Shown: in pieces, positions 38,869 to 41,621 of the stretch
How the letters are laid out: every line of letters begins with the position of its first letter
Position numbering within the stretch: the stretch's first letter is position 1
NCBI GenBank assembly: GCA_902826815.1
Contig: CADEGF010000059.1
Span: forward strand, 1 to 41,621
DNA length: 41,621 nucleotides
Direction: 5' to 3'
Source: an uncultured Mycobacteriaceae bacterium
Lineage (GTDB): Bacteria > Actinomycetota > Actinomycetes > Mycobacteriales > Mycobacteriaceae
Notes under the pieces: model-generated
The model's database searches: none
The model's input: only the letters and a program-made list of their open reading frames with translations
Told to the model about the DNA's origin: nothing
Translations under genes and position numbers: made by a program

Positions 38869-38920
38869 AGACGCGAAAGCCCCCAAAACCGTAGGATTTT
38901 GGGGGCTTTCGCGTCTGCTC
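38869..38920 (-). terminator. Palindromic element, copy C, at the end of rpoC
   Basis: Perfect 20-base arms 38869-38888 (AGACGCGAAAGCCCCCAAAA) and 38897-38916 enclose an 8-base loop; GCTC (38917-38920) continues the consensus GAGC on the outer right arm. It starts 18 bases past the rpoC stop codon. It is the best-paired copy of the family and the likely terminator of the rpoBC transcript, although the T-rich part is inside the stem. Confidence 0.85.
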
Positions 38921-38933
38921 ACGCAGAAAACGG

Positions 38934-41621
<2,688 letters not shown>

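Overview
The window is high-GC actinobacterial DNA from a mycobacterium, most likely an environmental or rapid-growing Mycolicibacterium-type species. Three things point there: the str operon (rpsL-rpsG-fusA-tuf) next to the 3' part of rpoC, the flanking genes end, fadE8, echA4, a PaaX-type regulator, echA5, paired DUF3060 and DUF3558 envelope proteins and a TetR gene in an order close to the M. tuberculosis Rv0668-Rv0688 region, and frequent GTG starts with TANNNT -10 boxes. The mmpS5/mmpL5 pair that I recall at this place in M. tuberculosis is not here. Species cannot be resolved from the sequence alone.

Layout, left to right. (1) 85-10033, nitrogen and arginine catabolism: a ferredoxin reductase, then a divergent Lrp/AsnC regulator facing a plus-strand operon (DDAH-like hydrolase, rocD, rocE, tandem universal stress protein), then a minus-strand set arcD, arcA and a mycofactocin-type SDR. 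The SDR and the ferredoxin reductase resemble the neighbours of the mycofactocin locus, so the roc operon appears to sit between two genes that are adjacent in related genomes. (2) 10064-14358: SHOCT membrane protein, cutinase, MFS exporter and zinc alcohol dehydrogenase. (3) 14433-19085: four consecutive Asn/Gly-rich exported proteins sharing one conserved block. This is the most unusual part of the window. (4) 19086-19674: a long intergenic stretch with the promoter of that cluster and the tuf terminator. (5) 19675-23981: tuf, fusA, rpsG, rpsL. (6) 24253-28689: TetR, two DUF3558 lipoproteins, two DUF3060 proteins, and a second TetR with a glycosyltransferase. (7) 28686-32835: acyl-CoA catabolic operon fadE8-echA4-paaX-echA5. 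(8) 33033-38783: a secreted-protein pseudogene with two frameshifts, a small membrane protein, an alpha/beta hydrolase overlapping a PAP2 phosphatase, endonuclease IV, a DinB/maleylpyruvate-isomerase-like protein, and an AbiEi-DUF559 fusion. (9) 38934 to the right edge: rpoC, 5' end missing.

How the parts work together: the roc operon should import arginine (RocE), convert it (DDAH-like protein) and pass ornithine to RocD. ArcA and ArcD give a second arginine-to-citrulline route, with no arcB or arcC nearby. The fadE8 operon degrades an acyl-CoA under a PaaX-like repressor. Three copies of a palindrome with the core GAGCAGACGCG lie at gene ends. One is flanked by a 13/14-bp direct repeat that duplicates the echA4 start codon, so it looks like an insertion that split an overlapping gene pair.
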